Below, one piece after another: positions 23,601 through 35,800 of a DNA stretch of 64,000 nucleotides (positions are counted from its first letter, which is position 1; each line of letters begins with the position of its first letter). The stretch spans positions 1 through 64,000 of the forward strand of contig BDDC01000314.1 in the NCBI GenBank assembly GCA_001662425.1. The letters run 5' to 3'. A program made the translations under genes and the position numbers. The notes under the pieces were generated by a model that did no database searches, was not told where the DNA came from, and saw only the letters and a list, made by a program, of their open reading frames with translations. Source of the DNA: Chlamydomonas sphaeroides (Eukaryota > Chlorophyta > Chlorophyceae > Chlamydomonadales > Chlamydomonadaceae).

Positions 23601-24513
23601 GGTCGTGCTTACTATGTGCTGCCTAATGTCAAACGAGCACGCGCGGCGCATCGCGGCGTGACCTCACCATCCGCTCGCCGCGATGCACTTGATTTCAAGC
23701 GGGAATGCGGGTCCCTGCGGTTGTCGCATGGGGGGGGGTAGGTGCGGTGGGCGGCGCACGCACCCCGGCACGCACAGGTCCCTCAGCAACCCCGGGGCTT
23801 ATGAGGGGAGTACACCATGTGTGATGGACGTCAGGCGAGGGGGCCGCGCATCAATCACTCGGCACCCGGCGGGGGCAAGCAGGACAGTGCATGCATGCGG
23901 GCGGGCGGCGGCGGGGGGAGGGCGCGGTTGTTGCAGCACCCCAAGAAGCAGCTCACGCCCTAGGAATGGTGGGTGTGGGGGCGGATAGCTTGTTTGGGAG
24001 GAAGGCCAGCGGCCCCAGTCCCCTGATGAATGAAGGCACCGCGGGCGCAAAAGGCTGAGCGCGCGAGCTCGTTCGCCGGCGGCCGCACCCCACCTGCCCC
24101 ATCGTCCAGCCCATCGTGTTTGAGGTTATGGCCTCCTGATGCAGAAAGTCATACAGCAGGAACGCGGCGTAGATCGCCGTGGCCGCCAAGACCAGCACGC
24201 TGCGGTTTGTGGTTGGCCATGGCCACGCATGCACGTGGCCACAATGGGGTTAGCGGGCGGGGTCACATAACGGTTTCCTGCGACAGCGCCTGCTCAGTGC
24301 CTGCTTGGCTAACCTGACAACGGTGCCAACCAGCGTAGAGGGCCGCACGTTGAGCGCGAACAGGTCAATCCTCACGACAGTCCGCTTCACTTCTTCGGCG
24401 CGCAAACTGGCATAAGCCCGCTTCCAACTTTTTTGTGCCTTGTATGCCATGCTGTTGTTCATACTGGAACTGTGCTGCAAGTCGGCCAGCTCGCTTGTTT
24501 TCGTGGCTGCCAT
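20635..24513 (-). CDS. Two-pass membrane protein with cysteine-containing lumenal/extracellular loop, function unknown
   Basis: Eight exons, 5' to 3' on the minus strand: 24513-24314, 24199-24094, 23714-23668, 23024-22772, 22660-22601, 22289-22164, 21876-21792 and 21398-20635. All phases match, giving 546 residues. A basic N-terminal cytosolic segment (VKRTVVRIDLFALNVRPSTL) precedes TM1 (about residues 67-86, VLVLAATAIYAAFLLY). A ~200-residue loop with several Cys (including SCPDC) follows. Then come IKVTKDSAWLSLWGTCG and TM2 (about 293-313, FLQVGTALLMVISFL). The ~230-residue tail is Ala/Ser/Pro/Gly-rich and probably disordered. Two membrane segments with a Cys-containing ectodomain recall P2X or ASIC channels in topology only; I see no diagnostic channel motif. 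The intron after 22772 has a GC donor. The 47-base exon was chosen because its length fixes the phase and its borders are good. Confidence 0.65.
22068..22091. repeat. Copy of a membrane-protein exon end and donor
   Basis: Differs from 22153-22176 (exon end plus donor, minus strand) at about one of 24 bases. Offset is 85. The DNA between the copies (about 22090-22150) is strikingly AT-rich and contains catgtatg blocks. Confidence 0.75.
23049..23068. repeat. (CA)n microsatellite
   Basis: Pure CA dinucleotide run in the intron just upstream (minus strand sense) of the exon starting at 23024. Confidence 0.9.
23118..23170. repeat. Diverged copy of a membrane-protein exon start and acceptor
   Basis: Resembles 22996-23045 at an offset of 122 bases. 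Read on the minus strand it still encodes SLIRNDLPPGHDL against SLVSNDYPATPAS in the real exon. Its acceptor is altered (gcat in place of gcag). The microsatellite and a low-GC stretch lie between the copies. Confidence 0.75.
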
Positions 24514-25206
24514 TATTGGAGCTGCTGATTCACGCGCCTGCGCAGTATCTGTCGTTGTATTTCCCAAACTGAGGATTTGCGAATGCTGGCAGCCGGTTTG
24601 GGTTGTCGGCGTGATGTCGAACACCGGTTGCAAAGCAATGCTGTGTTGAGTGCTTGACAGTACAAAGAATGGCGACACAACTGTGAAAGGCGTCATACGA
24701 GGGGCGCCCGGTTTCTGTGCTTTCGCACACATGCAGCAGGTACGTCATCCGGTCCTCCCTCGGAACCCGACTGAAACCGACGACTGCAACCTGCCTCCCC
24801 AGCGTGCCCCTGACACGTCCCGGCCAGCAGCTGCAGCTGCAACGACGATCCGGGCCAGGTTAACACACGGCTGCGGCCTGCTCCCCTCCCTCCTGCCCTC
24901 AACCTGCCTCCCTCGCTTGCATGGCTCGCTGGCGGGCAGCAGGGGCGGGGCCACAACGGCACGCTGAGTGCGGCTGCGGCCTGCTCCTCGGCGCCTTCCC
25001 AGAACCTTTCACAGCCTGCTGGAATGAGCACTTTTAATGGTCAGCAAGCCTCTGTGCTACGCTCTCAAGCCCTGTACAGCAGGCGCAAGCTAAGCGCTGC
25101 CGCCAAGCAAGCAAGGAAGGACCGGCAAGGACCGGCCTGCACGCATCGGTCCACCGCGTCGCCGAGTGGTGCCGCAGCAGAGGCCAGAGTGCGGGGCGGA
25201 GCCCAG

Positions 25207-25269
25207 GTGTAACGGGGACAGGGCACGGGTGTGACGGGGACAGGGAACAAGTGTGACGGGGACAGGTGG
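25207..25269. repeat. ~22-bp tandem repeat, 3 copies
   Basis: Three consecutive units built on gtgtgacggggacagg with small length differences. Confidence 0.8.
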
Positions 25270-25302
25270 GTCCCCTGGACGGGGACGCCGAACAGCAGGT
25301 GC

Positions 25303-25343
25303 TGATATTCCTTCTTTGACTTCGTTGTAGCGTATCATTAGCA
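25303..25343. repeat. Dispersed repeat R2, copy 2
   Basis: Near-identical to 5713-5753 (gatattccttct, gacttcgtt, tatcatta), about 19.6 kb away in the same orientation. Confidence 0.75.
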
Positions 25344-25906
25344 GGTCTTCGGCTGGGGCGCCGAAGCAGCCAGGGGCGCCGGCCCAAGACCTAAACGCGC
25401 GCTCCGGCTGCGCTGATCGCCGCTGGCCGCCAGGGGGGACCCCACCTGCGGCGCAGTGTAAGGGCTCGCCCTTCATCTGTAACGAAAACGGGAGCTATCG
25501 TCGCTGCCGCGGAAGTGCCAACCAGCCGGGACGCGCGGGATGGGGCGCACCAAGCAAGCCCCGACCAGCATGACCAGCGACGTGATTCGCGCGCCTCAAC
25601 AATACCTATCCGCATCTATTCCCACGGACGCGCTTCCTATATGTTTGCGATTTGCGTCCCTGCTTCGTGTCACGCGCACAACCGCTTGGGGTGCGAAATG
25701 CGAGTGCACGTTTGGAACCATGCTCGGCAAAGGAGGCTCCGCATCCATATGTACTGTGTTCGGGCCTGCATACTCTTCCGCATGTTATAGCGTTTGCGCG
25801 GCGCCCAGTTCTTCGCACACAAACCAACTGTTGACAGACACAGTTGTACGTCTTAGCCCTTGAAATTAGAGCTCCATCTTGTTGTTAACAGGCGCCGATC
25901 AGCATG

Positions 25907-25911
25907 TTACA
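25907..25911 (-). terminator. TGTAA polyadenylation signal candidate for CNOT10
   Basis: TGTAA on the minus strand about 185 bases beyond the CNOT10 stop codon. TGTAA is the usual polyadenylation motif of chlamydomonadalean algae. A single 5-base match is weak evidence. Confidence 0.4.
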
Positions 25912-26094
25912 GGCCCAAGCATGTCTCATCAAACCCCACCGCCACGCCACCTGGCCTTCCGCTGCAAGCCCCAAGCAAGGCCGGCAGCGACTGCGCGGTC
26001 CCGACGCGCGCCCGGTATCCACCACCGCGCCGCCGCCCGCTCGTTCTCCTGCCCCACGCCACCTCCACGTCAACCCCCAACCCGCGCGCCACCT

Positions 26095-29000
26095 TCACGA
26101 GGGCAGCGGCTGCGCGGTCCGCAGCAGCGCCACCGCCGCCGAGCTGTTGCCCGCAGCCAGCTCGCAGTAGACGGCCAGCAGCAGGCTGGAGCGGCCGCCC
26201 GGGGCCAGCGCCAGCGCCTGGCGCACCAGGCCGGCGGCCTGCGGGCCCGGGGCAGGGAGGGGAGGAAAGGGAGGAGCGGGGCACGCTGGCATAAACACTA
26301 GCACCAGCAACGAGCACCGCACTGCGTGCATGCCAATTCAATCGTCACACAGCACCACGCCACACCCCACCACCAGCGACATTTTTGGTGCAGTGCGCCC
26401 CCCACCGGGGGATGTTGCCTGCACCGGGACCTTCGTCACTGCTTTCGCAACCTTTACCCAATTTGTAACCCCCACCTGCACCCCCCGGCACGCTGGCAGC
26501 AGCCTGGCCGCACGCGACGCGCCCTCTTCCTAACACCAGTCCACATCATCAACCGCCTCAATGGCAGCATGACACAGCTGCGGTACCGGGTACGGTACCG
26601 CTTCGCACCTGCGCGTGCTCGCCCTGCGACGCGAATACGGCCGCCAGGTTGGTGAAGCTGGCGGCCAGCGCCGCGGGGCCTCCCAGCGCCGCCAGGCCGG
26701 GCGCGTTGCCCAGCAGGCTGCGCTCCTCGCGGCCGCAGCCGCCGCCCGGGCCCGGCTGAGGGGCGCCGAGGGAGTCCTCGTCGCTCTTCTGGCTGCCGCC
26801 GGAGCGCGCAGACGTGGCCTGCGGCGGCGGCAGCGGGAGAGGAGGGGTGAGTAAAGCCAGGCCGGGGTTGGGTTGGTGGCAGGAAGCGTGTCGGCGGCCT
26901 CCCGAGTCGATGGGCCGGCGAGCGTGTGAAAGGGTCGGGCCGGCATGCAGCGAGACCCCTTCTTCTGCGTCCGTGCCCGCGCTCTTCCTATCATGTCAGC
27001 CTCTTGCACGAAAGCGCCACCGCCCCACACTCCTGCCCGCTTATCGGCCGGACGGACCCGCCCAGCGGCTGGTGCCGCCAACGGTCTGCGCGCTGGCGCC
27101 AGCGCCCGCCCAGCTCACCTCTGCGCCCGCCGCCGCCTCGCTGCGCTCCTGAGCCGCCATGAGCCACAGGCTGAGCAGCTCTACCGCGTCGGCGTGGCGG
27201 CCCAGCTGGCAGAGCGCCTCGGCGGCGTAGCAGTTGGCCAGGAAGGACGACTGCGGCAGCAGGGTGGCGGGGTGGCGGGGGAGGGAGGGGCAGCTCATGC
27301 ACCTGGTTTACCCATGCTAGCCTTCTAGGCGATGTGGCAACCATGATGTGGAACATTGGGAGGCGGCGGCGGCTGAAGCGGGGTTCCGGGATGCAGCCAG
27401 GCAGACTGCATCCAAGCAGGCCAACGGATGTTGGATGCCTCAGGAGGCAATGCACGGGCCAAGCGCCCAGGGGCCACTTGCACCCAGGCCCGACGTAACA
27501 TTGGGACATCATTATACAAATAGCATAGCATTACACAAAACCAGGATTGCTGTCTAGGTTGACCGGCAACCCTCCCAGCCAGGGCGCACCTGCGCCGAGG
27601 CCTCGGCCTCGTCGGCGGCGCCCGCATCCACAGCCGTGGCGGCGCCGGCGGGCGGCGGCTGCGCGGCCGCCAGCAGCGCCTGCGCCGACTCCAGCGCCTG
27701 CGGTAGGGTACAGGGCGCTGCTGCCGTCACTGCTGCACGGCGCCGTGTCCCTGAGTGCCGGTCGCGATGCCCGGCCGTGGCCGCAGCCTGGCCCGGCTCC
27801 TGCCCAGGCCCTGCAGCCGCCGGCCTGCCCGCTGCTGCTGCTGCTGCTGCTCACGCTGTGCCCAATCAGGCCTCGGCCCTTAGGGTCACACACCGCCATC
27901 GGGCGCATGCCGCTGCGTGCCCCCACCCACCTCGCGCCAGCCGCCGGCCTGCAAGTGCGCAAAAGCCAGGTTGGCGAGCACCGCCCGCCGCACCGCACGC
28001 AGCTCCGACGACAGCGCCGCGCTGGCGTCTGCGTGCGTGAGGGGCAGGCAGGCGGGAGGACAGTGAGGCGGAAGGGGGTGAGGCGGGAGGGGTTGAAGCG
28101 GGGTCGGTGCTGGCGGAGGCGCCGCCGGTCCCTGCTGCCTCGCAATGGCTGGGCCATTGCGAGTCCGCGCAAGCCGCGACACGACAGCACGCAAACCGCC
28201 GCGAGACGCACGCCGACTTTATACAAGAATAAGCAGCCATAGCAGCATTGCTATGACATAAAACAAAGCACGTCACGACAGCAAGGCGCACCCGTGCCGT
28301 GGATTTGCTCGTGGGACGTGACGCAGTTGCCCAGGTGCCCGCTGGGGCTGGAGTGGCTGGGGCACGAGGGCTTGGAGGCGCCGCGGGCCGACAGCTCGCC
28401 GTCGCCGACGGCGCCATCGGCGGCCGTCGGCGGCGCCTCGGCGGCGGCCGCCGCCGAGTGCGCGACGCCATGCGGCGGCAGCGGCAGGTACAGCTCCGCG
28501 ACGGCGGCGGCGGCGGCGGAGGCCGAGGGCGGCGTGCTGGGAGCAGACAGCGGCAGCGGCGGCGCCGCCAGGGCGGCGGCGACGGTGGCGGTGGCGGGGG
28601 TGGAGGCCGAGGCGGCGGCGGCGAGGGCGGGCAGCGACCAGGCTTCCTCCAGGTGACTGTCGCTGCCCTGCCACTGCGGGTTGGACCGGGCGGGCACGAG
28701 TGCGACACGCGCGTCAGGCAATGTACGGGTGTGCGTGCGTACGACATCACGGGTAATGCAGGACGATGAAGCGCTTCGCTCTGCTGCAGCCGCGCCGCGC
28801 GAGCACAGCCGGGCGCCGCAGGTGGCCTCAAGGTGGCGACCATGCAGACAAAGCGGCCGGGCCCCAGCCTATCCGCAGCTGCTGCTGCGCCGCCTGCTGC
28901 TGCATCGCAAGCATTCCCCAGCGTACTCGTGTTGCGTGCTTAGGAAACAAGAGCCATATCGGCATGCTAGCTGCCCATGCCAGCTACATGGCTACATAGC

Positions 29001-32000
29001 TGTGCAGCGCTACACAGCCACATGACACAAGCGACCCACACCCCACCTGCTCATGCGCCGCCTGCTGCTCATCCAGCTGCTGCAGCGCCGTCTGCAGCGC
29101 CGCAATGGCCTCGCTCAGCAGCTCGCCAGCAGCAGCCGCGGCAGCCGACCGCTCCGCCGCCGAGCCGGCGCTGGGCCCGCGGCCGCCGGGGCTGAGGCTG
29201 AGGAAGGCCGGCGCTCCGGGCGCCACCGCCACGGCGGCGGCTGCGTCCTGCTGCTTGCGCAGATGCAGCCCCAGCGCGGCCTCGCCGGTGCGGAGCCACA
29301 ATAGGGGCTGTGGGGCCAAAATGGGGCCGGGCAGCGGCCAGGCGCTGTGAGATGACGCAGAGCGCCTGCATTAGTACGGACTGCCACGGGGTGCTCGCCG
29401 TGTCGCCGTACGGCTCACATTTTCAGCAGTACAGCTCATACGTTGTACTGTGAGCTACGTAGCCAGAGAGTGCGCGGATGCGGCTGCTCACCGTGTCGCC
29501 GTACAGCGGCGCCGCGGCCGCGAAGCACGCCCTGGCGGCGCCATAGTTTCGCAGCATGAGGTGCTGCAGGCCGGCATTGTAGTGCAGCGCCGGCAGCGGC
29601 ACCGGACAGCAGGAGGCGGGTGCGGAGGAGGCGGAGGCGGCAGGGGGCGAGGGGCCTGAGCCGGGGCCGTCCGCCTGTGCGCTGGAGAGCGCCTGAGGGT
29701 GTGCGGGGCGCGCGGGGCGGGGCGGCAGGGCGTGGCGGTGTGAGCCCGTGCGTGCTGGACAGCTGGTTTCGGCGGCGTCATGTAAGTGTTTGTGCAGCCA
29801 AGGTGCGGAGGCGCCAGCGTGTGTTTGGCCCTACCCATTCAACCATTACATCTGCAATATGATATGCCATGGCATACATATGGTCATGCAATACAGTACG
29901 TACCTGGCTGAGGTGCAGCAGCGCCAGCGTGTGCTTGCCCTGGTCCGCCGCCACCAGGGCCAGGTCATTGAACAGCAGCGGCAGATGGCGCCGCGGGGTG
30001 GCCGCGTCCTGGGGGACGGCATGCCAGGAAGGCGAGGCCGTGTGTGACCACCTGCCGTGCCGCGCCACCTCTGTCCCTGCCCTCCTTGGGGCGGCGCCGC
30101 CCTATCCTGGCCTCGCGTCCCTGCAGCCACTCCCCCGCACCCCACACTCCCCCAGTTCACAAAAGGAAACATGCATGTACGGGATTGGAGGTCCACCAGC
30201 TACCGTACCTGCATCATGCCCATCAGCAGCTTGGTGGCCTTGCGCACCCGCCCCCGCTGCAGCTCCAGCTGCGCCCGCACCACAGCCAGCAGCGGCCCCG
30301 CCTCCGGGCTGCCGCCGCGCCCCTCGCAGCCCGCCTGCTGCGCCGCCTGCGGCTGCGGCTGCAGCGCCGCCAGCACGGCCTTGAGCTCGCGCTTGGCGGC
30401 GCGCGTGTTGTGGGCAAGCGCATGCAGGCGGCTGCGGTAGAGCTTGATCAGCAGCTTGAGGTCGGGCGGGGACGCGGGCCGGGACTGCGGGGTGTGCACG
30501 GGCGCGGGGGGCCGCCGCGCTGGTTCGCTGGTTCGCGGATGGACTGCCGCCGGGCCCAGCTTCGGCAAGGTTCGGTTGGGCGGCGCCCCCGGGCCGTCCG
30601 GTGTCCCCACAACCTTGGGCCCCGCTTCCATTCGCCCGCCAGAGCCCCCGTTGCGCCCGCCTGCGAGTCCAGCAGCTGCCGTCTAGGACTGTGAAGATCC
30701 AACATGTGAAAATTCATCCATCAATCCTACACAGTACTCTATAGCCCGGTGCAAGCCCAACCCGCCCCACCTGCGAGTCCAGCAGCTGCCGTCTAGGACT
30801 GTGAAGATCCAACATGTGAAAATTCATCCATCAATCCTACACAGTACTCAACACTACACTATGCACGGTGCAAGCCCAACCTGCCCCACCTGCGAGTCCA
30901 GCAGCTGCCGGCTGCGCGCCGCGGCGCCGCTGCCCCAGCGAGATACACGAGGCAGGCACAGCCCCCGCGGCCGCGCGCCCGCGCCGCCTGCCGCCGCCGG
31001 CTCGGCGGGCGCGCCGCCGTTGGCCGGCCCGGGCGCGGAGGCGGACGCATACGCCTCTGTGTGGGCCGGGCCGGGCACCAGGACAGCGCAGGTAAGCACC
31101 ACTGCACGCCGACGTGCTGTGGCAGGGCCTCGTCCAGGACGCCACGCCGCGACAAGGCCATTGGGCGCATCGCCAGCGCCTGCACGCCCTCCCTGCCCTG
31201 CCACCGCGCTCCCCACCCGCCGCCCTGCCTCACCGCTCAGCGGGCCGTACAGCTGCTCGAAGCGCCGCAGCAGCGCTACAGCCCGGGGGACCTGGCCGGA
31301 CCACGACAGGCGGCGAGGGGATGGGCAGCCCCTCAGCGGTTGCAACCCCGCATCGCCCAGCCGCAGGCAGCTCTGGAGCACTACGCTGCCCTTCCATCCC
31401 ACACAACCCCGAGCTCCGGCCCAGGCCCCCACAGCCCCAGCCCCACAACCCCACCTGGCGCGCCTCGATGCAGCAGTCGAGCGCCAGCGTGAGCGCTCGC
31501 ACTGCGGTGCCCTCCGCCAGCGCCTCCGCATCCGCCACCAGCGGCTCCAGCAGCGCCGCGGCGGCGCCGTAGCTGTGCTGCTGGAACAGCAGCGTCGCCT
31601 GCAGGTGTGTGAGCGGTTGGGGCACCGGGTTTGGCGACGGTTTCGTCATGCGGTCTAGCATCGCGCGCAGCGCAGGGATTCCGAGCCGGTGCGATTGGGG
31701 GAGCAGCGTGGCGTGTGGAGGGTGGGAGGGCGGGCAGCTGTCAACCGGGGGGCGTGGCACTCGGCTCCGGTTGAGGGGTTGCTGTGCAACCTTGCCATAC
31801 CGTATATGCGGCTGTCGGCTGCAGCGCCTTGGCCCCAGGCAGCCTCGACCGGCGCACATTAGCTCAGCGATTCGCTGGCCGGGCCGCATCTGCTGACAGT
31901 GTGGCTGCGTGGTACGGTGTACGGACGCACCCGGTTGAGGGTCACGACAGCCAGGTCGTCCCGTACGGGTACCATCGGGGGCGGCTCCGCTGCGCCCGAG

Positions 32001-32443
32001 GAGCGCGCGCGGGCGGCCGCAGGGCCACCAGCGTCTCCAGCGGCAGTGCCATCTACCGGCGAGCGGCGGGCACTCTAGCGAGCGGGGGCGAGAGCGGGGA
32101 GAGCGGTGGATGGGTCCAGCCGCCGTGTTTGTGCCGACATCCTGGGCAGCGTCCCCTGCGTACGTACCGCTAACTGCTCGAGTTGTGCAGCAATGCGGTC
32201 AGTCTCGCTGCGTCCAGCGACAGCAAACTCGGCGACCAGCAAGTTGTTCGATAGCTGCATGCACCGCGTGAAGGACGTCATGCTAGTGCCTTCACTGGCT
32301 GGAATTCTGCTATGCGAAAAGTGGCCGACCTTTGCGTCAGGCTTGCTCTCCGTCTCGAGCTTCTGCAGCGTCTGCGCAGCGCCTGCGCTGTCGTCCGTGA
32401 GCCATAGGAAGGTCGCTTCTGCACATGCGATAGAGTCGCTCAT
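26095..32443 (-). CDS. CNOT10: CCR4-NOT complex subunit 10 (TPR scaffold)
   Basis: TPR subunit of the CCR4-NOT deadenylase complex (mRNA decay, cytoplasm), where CNOT10 pairs with CNOT11. Sixteen exons 5' to 3': 32443-32330, 32254-32168, 32074-31931, 31598-31455, 31291-31234, 31056-30890, 30484-30209, 30008-29904, 29674-29492, 29307-29047, 28673-28292, 28028-27931, 27697-27590, 27250-27119, 26818-26609 and 26238-26095, giving 870 residues. Family landmarks in order are LSNNLLVAEFAVAG, LLFQQHSYGAAAALLEPL, a KRELKAVLAAL helix with RKATKLLMGMMQ, FNDLALVAADQGKHTLALLH, LHYNAGLQHLMLRNYGAARA, LWLRTGEAALG, ANLAFAHLQAG, AALCQLGRH-type repeats and LLLAVYCELAAGNSSAAVALL. Ala/Ser/Gly-rich inserts explain the excess over the ~740 residues of animal proteins. 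The exon starting at 32074 uses a weak CTAG acceptor and is the least certain border. Confidence 0.85.
30661..30905. repeat. Exon border plus low-GC segment, amplified in tandem (three borders, two segments)
   Basis: The sequence ctgcgagtccagcagctgcc occurs at 30661, 30771 and 30890. Only the last is the true CNOT10 exon end with its donor. Between them lie two near-identical segments containing gtgaagatccaacatg and catccatcaatcctacac. The periods are 110 and 119 bases. The segments are much poorer in GC than the exons. Confidence 0.95.
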
Positions 32444-32882
32444 GCGCTGCTCAGGTGCATATGCTACCTGGGGAGCGGCGGCAAGGGTTCGCGGCGGGCA
32501 AAGGGTGTTCGTGTGCGTGCTGCACAAGAGACAAGCTGCTAGCAGGAGCTCGTGTAAGTCAAGGTGTCAATGGTGAATTGTGCCTCGGGAGCAGCTCGGG
32601 AGTGTGCCAGCGTGCCAACCTGCTTGTTTCATCAAGCATCGCTGAACAACAACGACAAACAAACCCCGACGCGGCGTACGCATCGCTCGTTGTGCCCACA
32701 CTACATACCTTATAAACACGGGCCGCTCTCGCCGACTTGTACCAAACGCCCATCCGTCGCTTCGCGTTTGCTCGTCACCCAAGGCCATACCCCAGTAGCC
32801 GCACCTATCTCCTTACACATAATTTAAAGCACCGTACGCCTACACGGCGGGCCCGTCGCCAGGCGGCGGCCAGTTGACGGTC
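32444..32882. other. Divergent promoter region, CNOT10 / DPH2
   Basis: 439 bases between the two start codons. An AT-rich stretch (cacataatttaaag, about 32816-32829) lies some 55 bases before the DPH2 ATG and could be a TATA-like element. No coding exon was found. Confidence 0.5.
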
Positions 32883-35800
32883 ATGTCGACACCGGCTGCT
32901 GCGGCCGACGCGCTGGCGGAGCGCTACGATGTCGCTGCGACAGTGGATTACATCCTCACAGGCCGCTATCGGACCGTGGCGCTTCAGTTCCCCGACGAGC
33001 AGCTCGCCGACAGCCCAGCGGTATCCGATGCCCTGCAGCGCGCCCTCGGCGACCGGGCCCGGGTACGGACTCCTGCACAGCCGGTGGCGCCAGCCGTGCT
33101 CGCTATGCTGCTCAAAGCACCAACGAAGCCAGCACCTGCCGCTGCGTAACTGCGCAACGGGCGCGCGGCCGGCCCCGCGGGCCCGCTGCCCCTGCACGCC
33201 GCCGCCGCACCCGCGCGCGCCACCGTAAACGGCCCGTATTCCTATCACCCAAACCCTCACAAGCCATGCTGCACATGCCTATGCAACTGTAATGCCGCTG
33301 TCATACCAACGTCCCACAGGTCTTCATCCTGGCCGACACCGCCTACAACCCGTTGGCTGTGGACGAGGTGGCGGCGCAGCACCTGGCCGCGGACGCAGTG
33401 GTGGGTGAGGGGCCCGCCCGGCTCGTGGCGCCGGGTTGGGGGGCCAGAGGCAGCTAGGTCCAGCTAGGTCCAGCTAGGGCGGTGCCGACTAGCGCGGCTT
33501 GGGGCAGGTAGAGTGCTGCCGCGTGGAGGGCCCGGCTAGGGCCAGCTAGGGTGGGGCCAGCTAGGGCGGCTAGTCGCGGACGCGGCGGTGAGGGTCCCCA
33601 GGCCGTGCGTGGGGCCAAGCCGAGGATGCAGCACCCAGGCACATGCACGTGGTGTTGCAGCGACGGCCAGGGGGCGGCCAGTGGCGGCCAGGGGGCCGCT
33701 GGCGCTGCCGCGGCACGGCCCGTGGCCCCCCACACAGGCAGCGGCACACGCACCCCAACCCCCAGCGCCACCGCCGCGCCTGCCGCGCCTGCCCGCTGCA
33801 CCCCCTCCCGCAGATCCACTACGGCCGCGCCTCGCTGGTGGCGCCCCACAGCCTGCCCGCCTTCTTCGTGCTGCCCAAGGAGCCGCTAGACGCAGCGTCG
33901 GCAGCAGCCGCCCTGGCGCCGCGCCTGGCGCCGCACCTGGTCGCAGCGGCGTCGGCGGCAGCGGCGGCAGGAGAAGCGTGCTCGGCAGCAGGGGACGGCG
34001 CGGGCCCCGGCCCGGGCTCTGGAGGCGCTGGGGCAGCAGGAGGCGGCGCGGTGCGGGGTGCGGTGGTGTTCCTGGACCAGGCGTACCAGCACGCGCTGCC
34101 GGAGCTGCGGGCGGCGCTGCTGCGGGAAACGGAGGTGCGCACGACTGCGGCGGCGGCGGCGGCCGTCAGGTCTGCAGCGGGTCTGGTGATTTGGCAGAGC
34201 AGGGGCCTGGCCTGCGTCGCAGCAGCACGGGGCTGGGCAAAGCGATCTCCACCATCGCCGCCGCCCTGGCGCTGGTATAGGCTTGGCTTGGCTGCGTTGG
34301 CGCCGTCGGGGCGCCGTCGGGGCCCTCAGGTCGGTGCCGATTGGTTGGAGCGGAGCTCATTGCGCCGTGCTGCCCCTGCCCCGCTCGTGTTGCTTCAGGC
34401 TGCCAGCACGACCGGGGGCGGCGGCGGCACCTGGGCCTGGGTCTTTGCCACCGTACCGACGCGGTGCGGCCCCGGCATGGGGTGCGGCTGCATCACACGG
34501 CGCGCCGATCCTCTTGCTGCGCTCTGAAGCCCCCGCGGGATTCTGTAGGCTGCTGTGGCCTTTGCGCCCCAACCCCTTCACGCATACCCACCCCATCCGA
34601 ATGTTGGATCCGACGCAGGTCGCTGCAGCCGGTGGCGCCGGCCGCCAGGGCCGCGGGCGCCACTGCAGCCGGAGCGTGCGCCACGGGGCGCTGCGGCGGC
34701 GGCCAGGCCGGCGGCGGTAGCGGCGCCGAGGCCAGCCCGACGGCGGCCGCCTCAGGCTGCTGCGCCGCTGCTGCCGGTGACGGCGCAGCGGGGTGCGGCA
34801 CGGCCGCAGAGCTGGCATCCACCGACGCGGCTGGCGGCGGCGGGACGCCGGGCTATGGCGCCGCAGACTGCTGTGTCGCCCGGCCTGGCCCTACGGACGG
34901 CACAGCGGCCAACGGAGTAGGCGGCGATGCCGTCAGCATTGCAACCGGCAGTGAAGCCGCCGCCGCTGCAGCCGCAAGCAGCAGCAGCACTGACAGCAGC
35001 AGCACGACGGCGATGGCGGGCCTGGCGTGGACCCTGCCACCCGGCACCCACCGGCGCGACTTTGTCTACGTGTGGGTCGGCCCCGCCGGCGGCAGCGCAC
35101 AGCAGGTACTCCTCTCGAGCTTGTTATCTGGAACGGCGATACCTTCATTTTGCGGGACGCGCGCCGCTGCCTGGCTGCGTGTGATGAGGTCACTTTGAAG
35201 GACAGCAATTGAGTATCACGCACGCCGCACTCCGATGTTCGTATTGTGTCCTGCCAGGATTGCTCAAGCGCAGTGTGTGTCGTGCCTCCCTGTTACCGCA
35301 ACCCGCTAGGTGCTGCAGCTGACGCACAGCAGCTGCGAGTGGCTGTCGTACGACCCGGCCAGCTGCGAGCTGGCGGCGGGGCTGTCGGACGACACGCGGC
35401 GGCTGCTCAAGCGCCGCAACTTCCTGGTGGAGAAGGCCAGGGCGGCCAACATCGTGGGCATCCTGGTGCGATGTGTGACGTCGATGCATGCGACGTATCT
35501 GACAGGCTGTCTGCCCCGTGTCTGCGTGTCATCGCCTGAGACGACCGCCCAGCCTGAGCCAAAGCCTTGACGCAGGCGATGCGCTGCTGTCGTCCCTCAT
35601 TCATAAAGCCAACCACCAAACCACTATACTTACCCCCGTGTCAGGTGGGCACGCTGGGCTCGGGCGGCTTCCTGGACGTCATCTCCTGCCTGCGGCGCCT
35701 GGTGGAGGCGGCCGGCAAGAAGAGCTACACCTTCCTCATGGGAAAGCCCAACCCCGCCAAGCTGGGCAACTTCCCCGAGGTGCGGACTGCGCCGCACACA

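Larger units (their letters stand above)
24514..26094. other. Spacer upstream of the membrane protein and downstream of CNOT10
   Basis: No coding exon was supported. It holds a three-copy tandem repeat (25207-25269), dispersed repeat R2 copy 2 and a probable CNOT10 polyadenylation signal (25907-25911). Confidence 0.45.
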
